Source of the DNA: Biomphalaria glabrata
Taxonomy: Eukaryota; Mollusca; Gastropoda; Planorbidae
NCBI RefSeq assembly: GCF_947242115.1
Contig: NC_074711.1
Location: forward strand, 28,838,179 to 28,902,178
Direction: 5' to 3'
Length of the DNA stretch: 64,000 bases
Positions 16,601 to 27,775 of this stretch are shown one piece after another. The position numbers and the translations under genes were made by a program. The notes beneath the pieces were generated by a model. The model had not been told where the DNA came from, did not search any database, and saw nothing but the letters and a program-made list of their open reading frames with translations. Every line of letters starts with the position of its first letter. Position 1 is the stretch's first letter.

Positions 16601-19600
16601 GGGGGGGGGGGAGACTTCATGTAGTATACTGTCTTTTGATTTTGACAATCTCTTAGAATGTTGATGTTTCACACAATGGCCATTTAGCGCACCTGGTCGA
16701 TCAATAATTGTAGGCTCGAGGTCTACAATGATATTGCTATTGTGACTTTTTTTTTCAGCTGCCCATTGATGCCAATTTATTATTGTATACTGGTGTGCAC
16801 TTATGTGCTTTAACATTTGTACATATTTGTTGCATATTAAATGGTTTAAAATAAATGGTTATACGTTTTGCATACACCACATTAACTTTTTTTTTTATAA
16901 ATATGTTAAGAATTTTTTTTTGTGAAACATGTAACAAACACACTCAAGAACACATACATAACTTAAATATACATTTTGTACTATATTATTTTAATAAACA
17001 ACAAAATTATTCTTGTAAATGTTTAAAAAAAAAAAACAATAACAATTTGTTTATTTAAGTTTTACAGTAGTCTACTTTGACCCCAGATAAAATTACTTTC
17101 TCTCAATATAAAAGGGAGCTGTACGTGTCGGAAGTGTGACAAAATAGTCCATGCGCAATATTTATGCAGAAGTTGGGTAGTAAACATTCAAATAAAGAAG
17201 ATTTAATAATAATACATCGAGATGGCCGATATGCAAGACGAAACCCGGGTGTCCGACAACCATCCTTTACTCTATTATTAATATGAACAATTTGTAACTT
17301 ACAATCAAACAATGTAGAGTAAGAGTAAGACTAAGAGCTAGTATAGTCTGGAATTCTAGATCTTGAATCTAAGTTAATTCTAGAATCTAGCTGTAGCTAG
17401 ATATAGTTAAGATAGATTGATAGATATACTCATCATTCATCATATAGAATCTCTAGATCTAGATCATAAATACTAAAATTTATAGACCTAGCCATCACCT
17501 ACTCATCTAGAATGTAATCTACTAGTCTAGAGTCTAGATTACTCTAGATTTGACTAGATAATAATAATATATTATTAAAATAATATTAATAAAAATAAAG
17601 ATAATTAATTAATAGATATTAAATCTAGCTAATCTAGCACTCTGGCTAGATCTAGAATCTAGATCTAAATCTAAAGTAAATCTAGTAATCTAAATCTAGT
17701 TTTATATTCAAGTAGATCTAGCTCTATAAAAAAGGTTATTAAGAAAAAAAAACTATTCTAGATTCTAATAGTAATACTAATTCTAGAGTTTATTCTTTAC
17801 TATAATTATAAGACTATAGTGTCACTATAGTATAGTATAGATCTAAATAGAATATATGACGATAATATGTCAATATACTATTATACTTAAGACTTAACTC
17901 TTAGACTCTTAAAAGTAGTCTTAAGTTATAATTATAATTTAATTTAAATGATAATAATCTCATCTATGATCTATGTCTCTATGAGTATTATGTATCATAG
18001 ACATAGTAAATCTACTTTCTAGTCAATCTAGATCTATATTGTACTCTGTAAAGTAAAGTAAAGTTCCCTTTTCAGACTTTGAGGTCTATAGGGCAGATGA
18101 TGTAAAGGTAATCTGTTTCTATGGCCTACGGTTTACAAGGGTGTCATTAGGCCAGCACAATGACCAACCTCCTTTACTTTTCCCCTACTAATGTCAGGTA
18201 CCCATTAGAGCTGGGTGGACTCAGAGGCGCCCGAAGATCCCGAAATTAAAAATCCCAGTCTTCACCAGGATTCGAACCCTGGTCCCCGGTTTGGAAGCCA
18301 AGCGCTTTAACACTCAGCCATTGCGCCTCCACTGTACTCTGTACTTTACAGAATCTACTCAACAAGTCTATATTTTAATTTTAGCATATTTATATATTCA
18401 CTTTATAATTATAATGATTAAATTACTATATTCATATTGTAATTATTTACATCTAAGCTTTAGTTTTAGTAAGTTTAGTTGATAGATATAAAAAGTGTAT
18501 AGCACTTTGAAGTAGATCTAAATCTAGCATTCTAAGCAATGACTATGATTAAAAATATGGTTATAATTAAAAACCTGTATGCTTATTGAAAAAAAAAACA
18601 CAATCATATAAATAAATTGTAAATTGAAGTACTGTCAAACCATTTTAACAGTCTCACAAGATAAATGTAATACCCTAGTTACAAGCCTAATAATTAATAG
18701 GTCAATCTGTTTTATCTTGTTCACATTTTAACCTCTAATGTCATTAAATATTCTTTTTCTTTATTGTTACTTCACTTAAACTTTGCATTATAAGAGCATT
18801 CAGTTGCATGAGAACTATTTTATGTTACGAAACTTGTGGATCTTATTCCTTTTAGTTATGAATAGACTTTATTACTAATACTGTTTTGTAGTTGTTAATA
18901 ATTTAATGTAATTACATTTGTATACTAAACAAATAAATTAATTAATAATTTGCTATTCAAATGTACTATTAACTGTGAAACTTGACTCATTCTATAGGTT
19001 GATATGTACAACATCATCCAGGTTTTTCTTTTTATTGAGTGTTTTTGTCATGTGCACTGTGTGTATTGATACTTGGAAAAACAAAATATGGCCAGAAATA
19101 AGAGGTTTGTAACACACATTTCTTAACTTGACCTCTATGACCCAGAAAATGATGCTTTAGCTTGAAATAGATCTATATGGGCTGTAGTTTTATTTTTTTC
19201 ATAAAGCTGTTGATTTTAATTGACAGTGGAGCAGTTAATCTAAAATCAAATAATTGGCCTTTTTACAAAGCTGATATTCTTTTCCAATAAAATGCTTAAA
19301 TATCTGTCATACGTGTTTCGATCGTTGCAGACATAGATATCTAAATATAATTTTATATGGGTAAAGATATTATGTAAGTTTAACTCTACAACAAGTAACA
19401 TTTTAAAAAGTTAAAAAAAAAAGACAATTAATTCCTTTATGACGCTGATAAATTTTAGTAAAAGTGACTACTCTACTCTTAATAACTAATGATTGATGGA
19501 TAAAAAAATGGAATAGAAGATGGTGCGCAAAATGTTCTTGAATATCTATTTATTTAACTCCTTAATAAAAACGTGGGAATACCTGTTGATATATGTCTGT

Positions 19601-22600
19601 TCAAGATAAAGATAGTCTAGACCAAATTTAATCTTAGAAGATAATAGTTTAACAAAAGATAATGGTCAAACCAGAGTTTTCCCAGTGTTACCAATTAACT
19701 AAAAAATTAACTTCAAGTAAAATAAAACTTGACAAATGAAGTAAAATGAGGTAAAAGTTACCCTTGAGATTTTGAGGCAGATCAGATCAATATCCTCAAG
19801 ATATGTCTTTTATCTATTTAAGAACATAGTGTTCTTTAGTATTAAGTGAAAATTCCCCATCCCCACCAAGACTTGATTCTAAAACCTTCTGCATGGCTGT
19901 CCAATAAAAACTTGCCTTTAATTTCTTTTTAACAAAACTAATATGTTCCTTATATTTGGCATGTAAACTGCATTGTTTTATTTCAGTTCCCCCCACAGAG
20001 CCAGAAGACAGTGATGGGTAAGAACATATTATTAACAATAATCTAAGGGGCTATATTATTAAAACATTTCTTCATTGTAAAAGGTTTTTTCTCTCCTAAG
20101 AAAGGTATGATAACAGTCAGTATGAAATACAGTGGAATCTAGATCAATCCAGATCAAAACGGTCAAAGTTCTGCTTAATTTAAAATCATTGTTTGTTTTT
20201 TTCTTGTTTAGTCTCATTGAAACAAAATTGTTGATATAAGTCAGTCAGCCTGGTTCCTGATAATTGGAATAAAACTTTCAAAATGTTCCATGCTTTGTAG
20301 ACTAGTTTCACCTACCCATAACCATTCAGCAGTTGTGGTGCTAACAATTGATTCATAGCATTGGATTTTATATGTGTCTATGGCCAGCATAATAGAATGC
20401 AGAACCAACAGAAGGCCTAGAAAAAAAGCAGGCTTATCTGCATGCCCTGTGTGTGGCCAGTTTTTAAAGTGAGGATTGGACTTAATAGCCATCTTGGAGT
20501 TCATAGGAAATGAGAAATGTGCTCATTTTTTACCATGAAGCAGGAGCTATATATTTACATGATATATAAGCATATACTGTTGAATTAATTGGGTATGCCT
20601 TATCAGGGACAAAGACTGGACAAGTTCAATTAAAAAAAAACAACAATATATCTCTTATAAATAAATTGAAAATAGGATTGTTCAAGGCATCCACAAAAAA
20701 AAATTAAAGATACCCAACTGCCACTTAAAAAAGGTGTAAGCAAAGAAACTAATGATAGCCATATTTTTTTCATGTTATTTCCTTTCTTGAGATAATCCAA
20801 AGTCATTTAATCCCAAGTCACCCCTATTCCCTTGCACTTGGAAATAAGCTGATTCCACTGCATAGCTCACTAATTTAGTCAATTCCTACTATTGGTTCAA
20901 ACTTTTATCATAGTCAAAAATAAAAAAAATAATTATTTATTTTGGTAACCTTTTATCAACCTATTGAGCTTAAATTTCACACATAAACTTAAAATGATTG
21001 CTTCATTAGTTATTGAATTAATTAAAATTATTTTTTTCAAAAGTGGATAAGCGTTAAAAATTGGTGGCCATCGTAGTTTCAATTCATTTAGATGTTACTT
21101 ATTGACCTACATCTATATAACTTTGTTTGACTGTTTGTAGTAAGGTTAGCTTCAGTTGTTAAATCTAATAACTAGAACATTATGGGCTCAATCCTCAAAA
21201 TTATTTTTTTTCCCTCCAAACAAACCCCATTCAGGCAACTGTTTGAGAGAAACATTCATAGGAAGGCTAAAAAGATTTTACGAATATATAAAAACACTCT
21301 CTGGGCTAGGATTTTGATATTTTTCCATCTCAAAAGAGATTATACAAGATATATGGCTCCTTCTGTCTTGGAAGACAATGGATGTGCCCAGATGAGTCAC
21401 TGGCTTTGGTTTCGTCTTGAGATGGGGCAGAATCTGGAGTGATTGATCAAGCCAATTCTTGAGCGGCAGAGTTTGCCACAGTTCGTGCATGTATATTCAT
21501 CTGTCCTAGAGCTAGCTGACAGGGCAGATTTCTTTTTCTTTCTCTTGGCTGACGCAGCTTCATTTCTCTTGCATTCGGCAAAGTTTGTCTTGGAAGACAA
21601 TGGATGTGCCCAGATGAGTCACTGGCTTTGGTTTCGTCTTGAGATGGGGCAGAATCTGGAGTGATTGATCAAGCCAATTCTTGAGCGGCAGAGTTTGCCA
21701 CAGTTCGTGCATGTATATTCATCTGTCCTAGAGCTAGCTGACAGGGCAGATTTCTTTTTCTTTCTCTTGGCTGACGCAGCTTCATTTCTCTTGCATTCGG
21801 CAAAGTTTGTACCAGCAAGTACAGTCTGTCTCCATGCTGTCCGGTCTTGGGCTATCTTCTCCCACATACTTTGGTCGATACCGTGACTCTCATGTCTCGC
21901 TTGCAGACATGTCTTGGGCGGCCCTTGGGTCTGACTCCCTCTGCAAGCTCAGCGTATAGGATGTCTTTACGGATTCTTCCATCTGGCATGCGAGTGACAT
22001 GACCGAGCCAGTGTAGTCTTCTCTGTTGAAGGAGAGCATAGATGCTGTACATGTTATTCAGTTTCAAAACTTCCTGGTTGGTGACACGGTCCCTTCAGGA
22101 GATGCACATTATGCATCACAGGCAACATAGGTGGAAGCTATTTAATCTGTATTCTTGACACATGTAAGTTGCCCATCTCTCACTGCCATAAAGAAGTGTT
22201 TTAGAACGCAGGCATTGGTAGACCAGGATTTATGTTGTCGTTGTCAATTTGGTATTTTCCCACACATGCTTGGAGAGTTTTGCCATTGCTGCAGAAGCTT
22301 TTCTTATTCAAGATACTATTTACAAAAACAGACACAAAAACTCCTTTGTTCCCCTGGCAATCAAATCATTAATAGAATTGATCTATCTGATGTAAACTTT
22401 TCCCATGAAACATTTGAGTGAAACTAGTGTGAACATATATTTTGTTTCTATAGATATAATGTATTTTTTAATGCACAAATTGTAAGACACATTTCCTCAT
22501 GGATAATAAAGATTATTATTGCTTTTGTTAAACTGACATAAAATATTAATGTTTAAGTTTACTGTTTATTTCAACATTAAGCTGGAATTGATTTAAAAAA

Positions 22601-25600
22601 AGAATTACTTGTTTGTCCTTTAGTCATATTGTATTTATTTTCCACTTAGTTAAAAAAACAACACTTGCTACATTTCAATAAAAATAGTTTATAATTGGCC
22701 TAACTCATCTGATTGAGGCTAGAGTAAAATATTCTTGTATATATTAACTCTTTCTCTCCTAATCGATAATACCATTGTTGATTTTACCCGATTCTGCAGC
22801 CGAATTGACAATATTATCATCGATGCTTTAAAAGTAAATTGTTTTGCTTTCTTTTTCTCCCAAAATATTTTTAATTGCTTATAATTTAAACTTGAATAGT
22901 TTTCCTTTGGGAAAAAATACTGATTTTATTCATCTACAATGTGTTTTTATCAAAAATGTTTTTAAAGAGTGCTAAAAAGGCTCTATTTTTCTATATTATT
23001 TTTTTGTGGGATAGTGACATTGGATATTTTTTGTGAAAATATGAATATCTGTCATAAAAAATACTTTTAGTACAATTTAGATCATAAAATAGATCTAGTT
23101 CTAAAGAGACTTGTCCACAGTTGGTAAGTTTTTATTTTTTAATTCCATTTCATTAATCAAAATAAACATTTATTTTGGTTTTATAAACAGGACGTGCATT
23201 CTCCTTTAATTCTATACCAAATATAACATTTTCTGATTACAAACAAAAAAGTTATTGAAGTTTAATCATAACAGGGCAGTGAAATAAATATGAGCAAAAT
23301 GAGTAATTCTCATGAGAGAAAAAGTTCATTTATTTTAAAAAATTGATTTATATTAAATTAAGATTTATATTTTTTTAGATGGACTCCCATTCATCCTAGG
23401 CTGCTGAGCGTGCCTGAAATTAGTCGTCACTTGAGTCATTCAATCAATATTGTTGTGACATTTTTCAAATCTGCACGGCAGTACAGGACTTCCCATCCAC
23501 TTGTTGTAAGATGTTTTTACATTCTATAATGCACATAGATTCTACACATGGCTCATGTTTACAGTACCTGATTAGGTCATAGAATTACATTAGTTTCTGA
23601 GAAGTAACTTTTGAAACAAAAAAAGCAGGGTTTATATTTAAAAAAAAAAATAGAAGTACTAAAATTTCTGAGAATGTGGACACTGAATAGTTTTATTTTT
23701 TAAAGGTATGCAGTTTTAAAAGCTGAATTCCCTTATTACTTTTTTGTGTAAAATGCTTTCTGAAGACATTTTTTGTTGTTAAAATAAATCTTATCCCCTA
23801 CACTTGCTAGTCACAGTCACTTCTTAATGTTCATTAGCATAATAGATGATAAAGGATAAGCTTATTTTTCACTTAGCTTTAGAATGTTAAAGTGAAATAT
23901 ATCTATTTCTAAACTTCATTTTTCACTTTCTGTGACATTAACAAAGAAGAGATGTAAAAATAAAAACAGCAACAAAAAAAAACAAATTTAATCTTGGAAA
24001 CATAATTTATGTATCATTGAAATAAAAATCTTCAAATCTATACAATGCTTTAAGCAGCAATCTCTTGATATTAATGTATTTTGTTTTTATTAATTTTTCA
24101 TATGAAACAAATAATAATGTAAAATATTTTCTGAAAATTGGGAATTAGAGTTTAAGAAATAATTCTGTGGATCTATAGAGCATCAGTGTCTCTACAGATT
24201 GCAATGGGTCCCGAGCTCAAGTCTTCAGTGCTTCAAAACCATTTCATTATTTGTCTTGAAAGTCAACCTTTGTAGGAGTGTTTGACTGTATTCCATTCTG
24301 ATAGTACATAGTTTAGACTCAAATATTTCATGTTTTTTTCTTGTATTCATAGTTTGTCAAGAAAATGACTCACAATTTTACCATTTAGATGTTAATGTAC
24401 TAAGCCTATAGTTAGTAAATTAACAGACCACTAAGAGCTTTTTTGCCATGCACCATACTATGATTCAGCTGGAATTGTGTAGATCCTTTATTTGTGTAAT
24501 CAATGAGAAATAGAATCCTAACTAAAACAATACATTATCTATAACAATGTTATTAGTTTGAATACATTCTATAGTTCGTCCATCGTGGTTCGATGATGAC
24601 CACTTTGTCATCCAGGGGGCCGAGGGCTATGCACTGGGGTTTTATGCCTCCTCATGTGGCTGGTGAGACCTATGTGAGCCCGGAATGTTCGGCCGCACAC
24701 TGGGCAGGTTATTCCAGCTGGAGCTAGTGTTGTGGGCCTTGCTTTTCTTTTCTGGCGTTTTTCTTCTGCCAGCGTTGTTCTTTTTTTCTCAGCAACCTGT
24801 GCGCCAGTTTTCACAGCATGACGCCATGATGCTCTGTCATGTGCCTCTGTCTCCCAGGTGCCTGGGTCTATGCTGAACGCCTTCAGAGAAGCTTTGAGGG
24901 TGTCCCTGAAGCACTTTCTTTGACAACCTTGCGAGCGCTTTCCTTCACTTAGTTGGCCATACAAGAGTCGTTTAGGGATGCGGTGGTCTTCCATTCTGTG
25001 GACGTGACCTGCCCATCGCAGCTGGGACTGCATCAGGATTGTGTGGATGCTTTGCAGACACGCTCTTCGAAGGACTTCTGTATCTGGTATTTTGTCTTGC
25101 CATTTGACATTCAGTATTTTTCTTAGACATGTCATGTGGTAGTGGTTCAGTTTCTTTGCATGTTTACTGTACACTGTCCATGTTTCTGAGGCATAGAGCA
25201 ATGTAGGGAGGATGACGGCTCTATAGACCCCTAGCTTGGTGTTTGTGGTGATACCACGTCTGTTCCAGACATTTGTAGTCAGTCTGACGTAGGATGCACT
25301 GGCCTTGGCGATACGCAGTTAGATACATAGAATAGAATAGAATACATTCTAAGGTACTATTTAAAAACTAATGAGCAAGTAGGTCAAGTTATATTTTGAA
25401 TCCTAGCAATCTTGAGGATAATAGATGTAAAGCTAATCTTTTTCTGTAGAAAAAGTTATGAGGATGTCAAATGTCCACCACACTGACCAACTATTTTTAC
25501 TTTCATTGCTTACAGTTTTGTCTTGGGAATACAGCTTTCTTCACTTTAACAGCACTTATCGGTTATTATATCTCAGGCTTTCTGTTACTTTATGGTACTT

Positions 25601-27775
25601 GTAAGTATTTGTTTACACGTTACTAGACTCTTTTTTAACTGTTAAAATTACTAGAATTCTATGTCTTAAGCAAATTGACTTGTTCTTTTTACATAGATTT
25701 ATATATAAGTAGTGTTCCATGGATCGGATAATTCTTCTTTACTCATTGTTTTGTTTATTCTAGTAATAAGCTTAATGTTGTGGCCTTCCATGCTCTATCA
25801 TTCCATGCTGAGAAAGGTCTGTAGCTTACTGGAGCCAGGATTTATTTGGATCAAAGGACATTTTAGTAAAGCAAGCAGAACTGTAATAAGTAAGTCACTT
25901 AAAACTAATACCTAATTCTTAAAAGCTAATATTGTTCATAGTCATGATTATAATAAAATGTGGAGGCTAAAAAGTAAGATTTTGTTTTTCTTTAATCATT
26001 CCAGCATTTAGCAGAAGAATACATGATTTCAGAACAAAGTTGTCAAAGTTGGCACCAGCCACTGAGACTGTGGAGGATGAAGACTTTGTACCGCAGGTTT
26101 GTACAATTTGAAGTATTTGCAGCTGTTGCAATGAAAATGTTTATGCATCTTTCCTTAGAAAATTGTTTAGTAATCCATAACAAAGTTATAAGGGCCAACA
26201 TTTTATAGACTAATAAATTGTGTAGATTAAATAAAAGTCAATTAAGACTAACATTTTTGGTTAATACTTTCAGCATTTTTTTTTTTGACTGTTTGATAAA
26301 ACCATTCACATGGTGAAGTTGAGGGTCAAACCTAAGTTTGGGTCAATTCAGGAAAGCCTGAGATGAACTCTGATTGGGGTTAGGACAAGAAGGGCTACTG
26401 ATTCCATAATGTCCTGGCTAGAAGCCGTTCAGTTTATTGTTTCCTTATAGACTAAGTGACACATTCAGCTGTTCAGTTGAGTTCTTCATAGCTCCCTTAT
26501 AGGCCAAGGGATACATTCTCCTTCAGCTGTAAGTGCTGGGGACAGCCTTACAAATATGCATTCATTTTCCTCAGAAAGCCTAATGCAAATGCCTATTTAA
26601 TTCAAGTTCTTATGCTTCAATTTGATTAAATTAAGATGATACCTGGCAACAGTAATCTAAACTTTTATTTTGTTGGTCTATACTATTCAAAATTATGATT
26701 TATCTTAATGTAATCTTAGATTTTCTAAAAATTCTATTTTCACCCTTTGACTGTGTCATATTTGGCTTTCAGTTATGTAATTCTGTTTTTTTTTCATCAT
26801 ATTCACTCTTGTTACAATTACATCATATATCACTTATTTTAATATGCATGACAAACATTTGTAGATACTTTTAAAACTATTTTAGGTAAATCCTGATATC
26901 AGTGAAGCCTTGGCTAAAGCCATAACAGACAGTGAAGATGAAGGAGGAAACTCTTCAATACCTACTCCCCGACTTTCAAAAAATCCTTCTTTTAGCACCA
27001 GTGAAGATGGTAAACTTAAATTTGAATGCTAGACTATTATCTGATGTATCACTGTATATTTCATGATTTAGCTATCATTTTAAACTAACAGAAAAGATTT
27101 TTAGTTAAAGAAATATAATTAAAATTAGATTTAGACTAAACATTATATATTTTTATGGAACATTTCTATCTTTGTCATAATTATTAAGCTGCCCCATAAT
27201 ACAAAAATCAAATGAGAAAACTATTTTCCTTTGCAGAAGCTCCAGAAGTGGATTTTGATTTGAACATCAACCAAATGCCTTCTTTTGATGATTTAGATAA
27301 CACAGATGATGAACTAGGCTTACCAAATGAAAATAGCAACAACGTATCTCATAACAAACGTGGTCTACATTTCACTACTTCCCATTTTAAAGAATCAGAC
27401 TCTGAAGATGAAGAGTCATTAGACTTTTCAGACACCGCTCCACTTTCTGGTACCACTAAATCATCTAGTGGTCCACAATTTGAACTGGCCAGCACATTGG
27501 CAAGGACTATCACCTCCATGATAGAGTCTGCAATGATTGGTGTCGGAGCCCTTGATGACGGTCAGTCAGCATCATCATCCAGTTTAAATCCACGCACAGG
27601 ATCTAAAATAACATACACACGAACAGAAAAAGGGGAAAGCATAGATTTTCTGAATCCAGAGCCTTCAATTTCAGAGTCAGATGAAGACATGGATGAGGAA
27701 GAATCTCAGCACATAGCTGAAATTGAAAAAGATTTTGACTTCTTGTCTGAACTGGATCCAGAACATGAGGATTAA
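13659..27775 (+). CDS. Reticulophagy regulator (RETREG/FAM134 family), 9 exons
   Basis: RETREG proteins curve ER membrane through a reticulon-homology domain and link it to autophagosomes. Exons: 13659-13831, 18998-19104, 19987-20017, 23379-23505, 25516-25600, 25764-25889, 26005-26096, 26886-27009 and 27237-27775, all GT/AG with consistent phase, 1404 nt, 467 residues (human paralogues are about 466-543). Residues 30-90 carry the family core ([10 protein letters not shown], then [11 protein letters not shown]) around the first membrane hairpin. [14 protein letters not shown] follows near residue 109, and the second hairpin is about 151-187. The C-terminal third is acidic and Ser/Asp-rich. An LC3-interacting core FDFL lies at 455-458 inside [10 protein letters not shown], where vertebrate RETREG proteins have DDFELLDQ. 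Intron 1 is 5.2 kb and full of repeats. Which of the three vertebrate paralogues it corresponds to cannot be decided here. Confidence 0.92.
13832..15404. other. RETREG intron 1, left part, no gene recognised
   Basis: AT-rich with TAGATCT runs near 13850. Two islands of better composition (13980-14220 and 14520-14790) carry short open frames without domain similarity, perhaps old transposon remnants. An AT microsatellite lies near 14927-14945 and a GAGA run near 14980. Confidence 0.35.
15405..17273. mobile_element. Large palindromic (foldback) transposon, 1.87 kb
   Basis: The outer ends are inverted copies: AGAGTAAAGGATGGTTGTCG at 15405 and its complement ending at 17273. The repeat continues inward through CACCCGGGTTTCGTC, the TTTGAATGTTTACTACCCAA block, ATTTTATCTGGGGTC, a long AT-rich arm, and ends at TATAACC (about 16108) and its mirror (16856). 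Roughly 15637-15907 is present only in the left arm. The flanks read ATTATT on both sides, a possible target duplication. The 750-bp core holds a minus-strand open frame (16424-16816) with no recognised domain, and a run of 12 G. Superfamily unknown. It lies inside RETREG intron 1. Confidence 0.75.
17320..18045. repeat. TAGATCTA-rich low-complexity tract
   Basis: More than 700 bp composed largely of overlapping TCTAGA, TAGATCT and CTAGATT words with no regular period. A similar tract follows the related element at 59160-59600. No coding potential. Confidence 0.6.
18046..18331 (-). repeat. tRNA-derived SINE, near full length
   Basis: On the minus strand the head has TGGCTGAGTGTTAAAGCGC (A box) and GGTTCGAATCC (B box), followed by a conserved body: GAGTCCACCCAGCTCTAATG, GGTACCTGACATTAGT, a GTGCTGGCC block and GACCTCAAAGTCTGAAAAGG, ending in a repeated CTTTA tail. 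TGTACTCTGTA stands on both sides (18035-18045 and 18332-18342) and is a target-site duplication. Other copies lie at 42832, 58171, 44690 and 35655. The RNA polymerase III promoter is internal; it is not a functional tRNA gene. Confidence 0.85.
20380..20510 (+). mobile_element. Zinc-finger LINE tail, tiny relic
   Basis: With one frameshift the plus strand reads [10 protein letters not shown] and then [13 protein letters not shown], matching the C2H2 finger at the end of the LINE family at 24571 ([19 protein letters not shown]). It lies in RETREG intron 3. Confidence 0.5.
21364..22290 (-). mobile_element. Non-LTR retrotransposon tail with C2H2 finger and internal tandem duplication
   Basis: On the minus strand: [15 protein letters not shown] remnants (about 22190), [12 protein letters not shown], then [19 protein letters not shown] (about 22000), [29 protein letters not shown] (about 21850), a Lys-rich linker, and the finger [20 protein letters not shown]. 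The last 222 bp occur twice in tandem (21367-21588 and 21589-21810). It is a different subfamily from 24571. It lies in RETREG intron 3. Confidence 0.75.
21367..21810. repeat. Exact 222-bp tandem duplication
   Basis: Units 21367-21588 and 21589-21810 read identically by eye, including the finger coding part and linker. 222 is divisible by 3, so the duplication keeps frame apart from the stop at the end of each unit. It is either very recent or an assembly duplication. Confidence 0.8.
22746..23326. mobile_element. Possible MITE with short inverted ends
   Basis: AACTCTTTCTCTC at 22746 and its inverse GAGAGAAAAAGTT ending at 23326 bound a 581-bp non-coding AT-rich stretch; TTAA overlaps the left edge as in piggyBac-type insertions, but the right side lacks it. 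It ends about 50 bp before RETREG exon 4. Confidence 0.35.
24571..25340 (-). mobile_element. Non-LTR retrotransposon tail with C2H2 finger, flanked by target duplication
   Basis: One continuous minus-strand frame (24608-25201) encodes a reverse-transcriptase C-terminus: [67 protein letters not shown], then [12 protein letters not shown], a Lys-rich linker and the finger [21 protein letters not shown]. The 5' side is truncated near 25320, where A/T-rich TAGAA repeats occur. GAATACATTCTA stands at 24559-24570 and 25341-25352, a 12-bp target duplication. It lies in RETREG intron 4. Confidence 0.85.
26270..26640. other. RETREG intron 7, possible old repeat
   Basis: This part has a higher GC content than the rest of the intron and two partly similar blocks (CTTATAGACTAAG...ATTCAGCTGT and CTTATAGGCCAAG...CTTCAGCTGT). 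No coding frame and no defined ends; it may be a degraded SINE. Confidence 0.25.

Noticed and set aside
16424-16816. Minus-strand open frame of 130 codons in the core of the palindromic element
   Set aside because: No domain or family resemblance and low-complexity Lys/Arg/Ser composition; kept only as part of the element, not as a gene.
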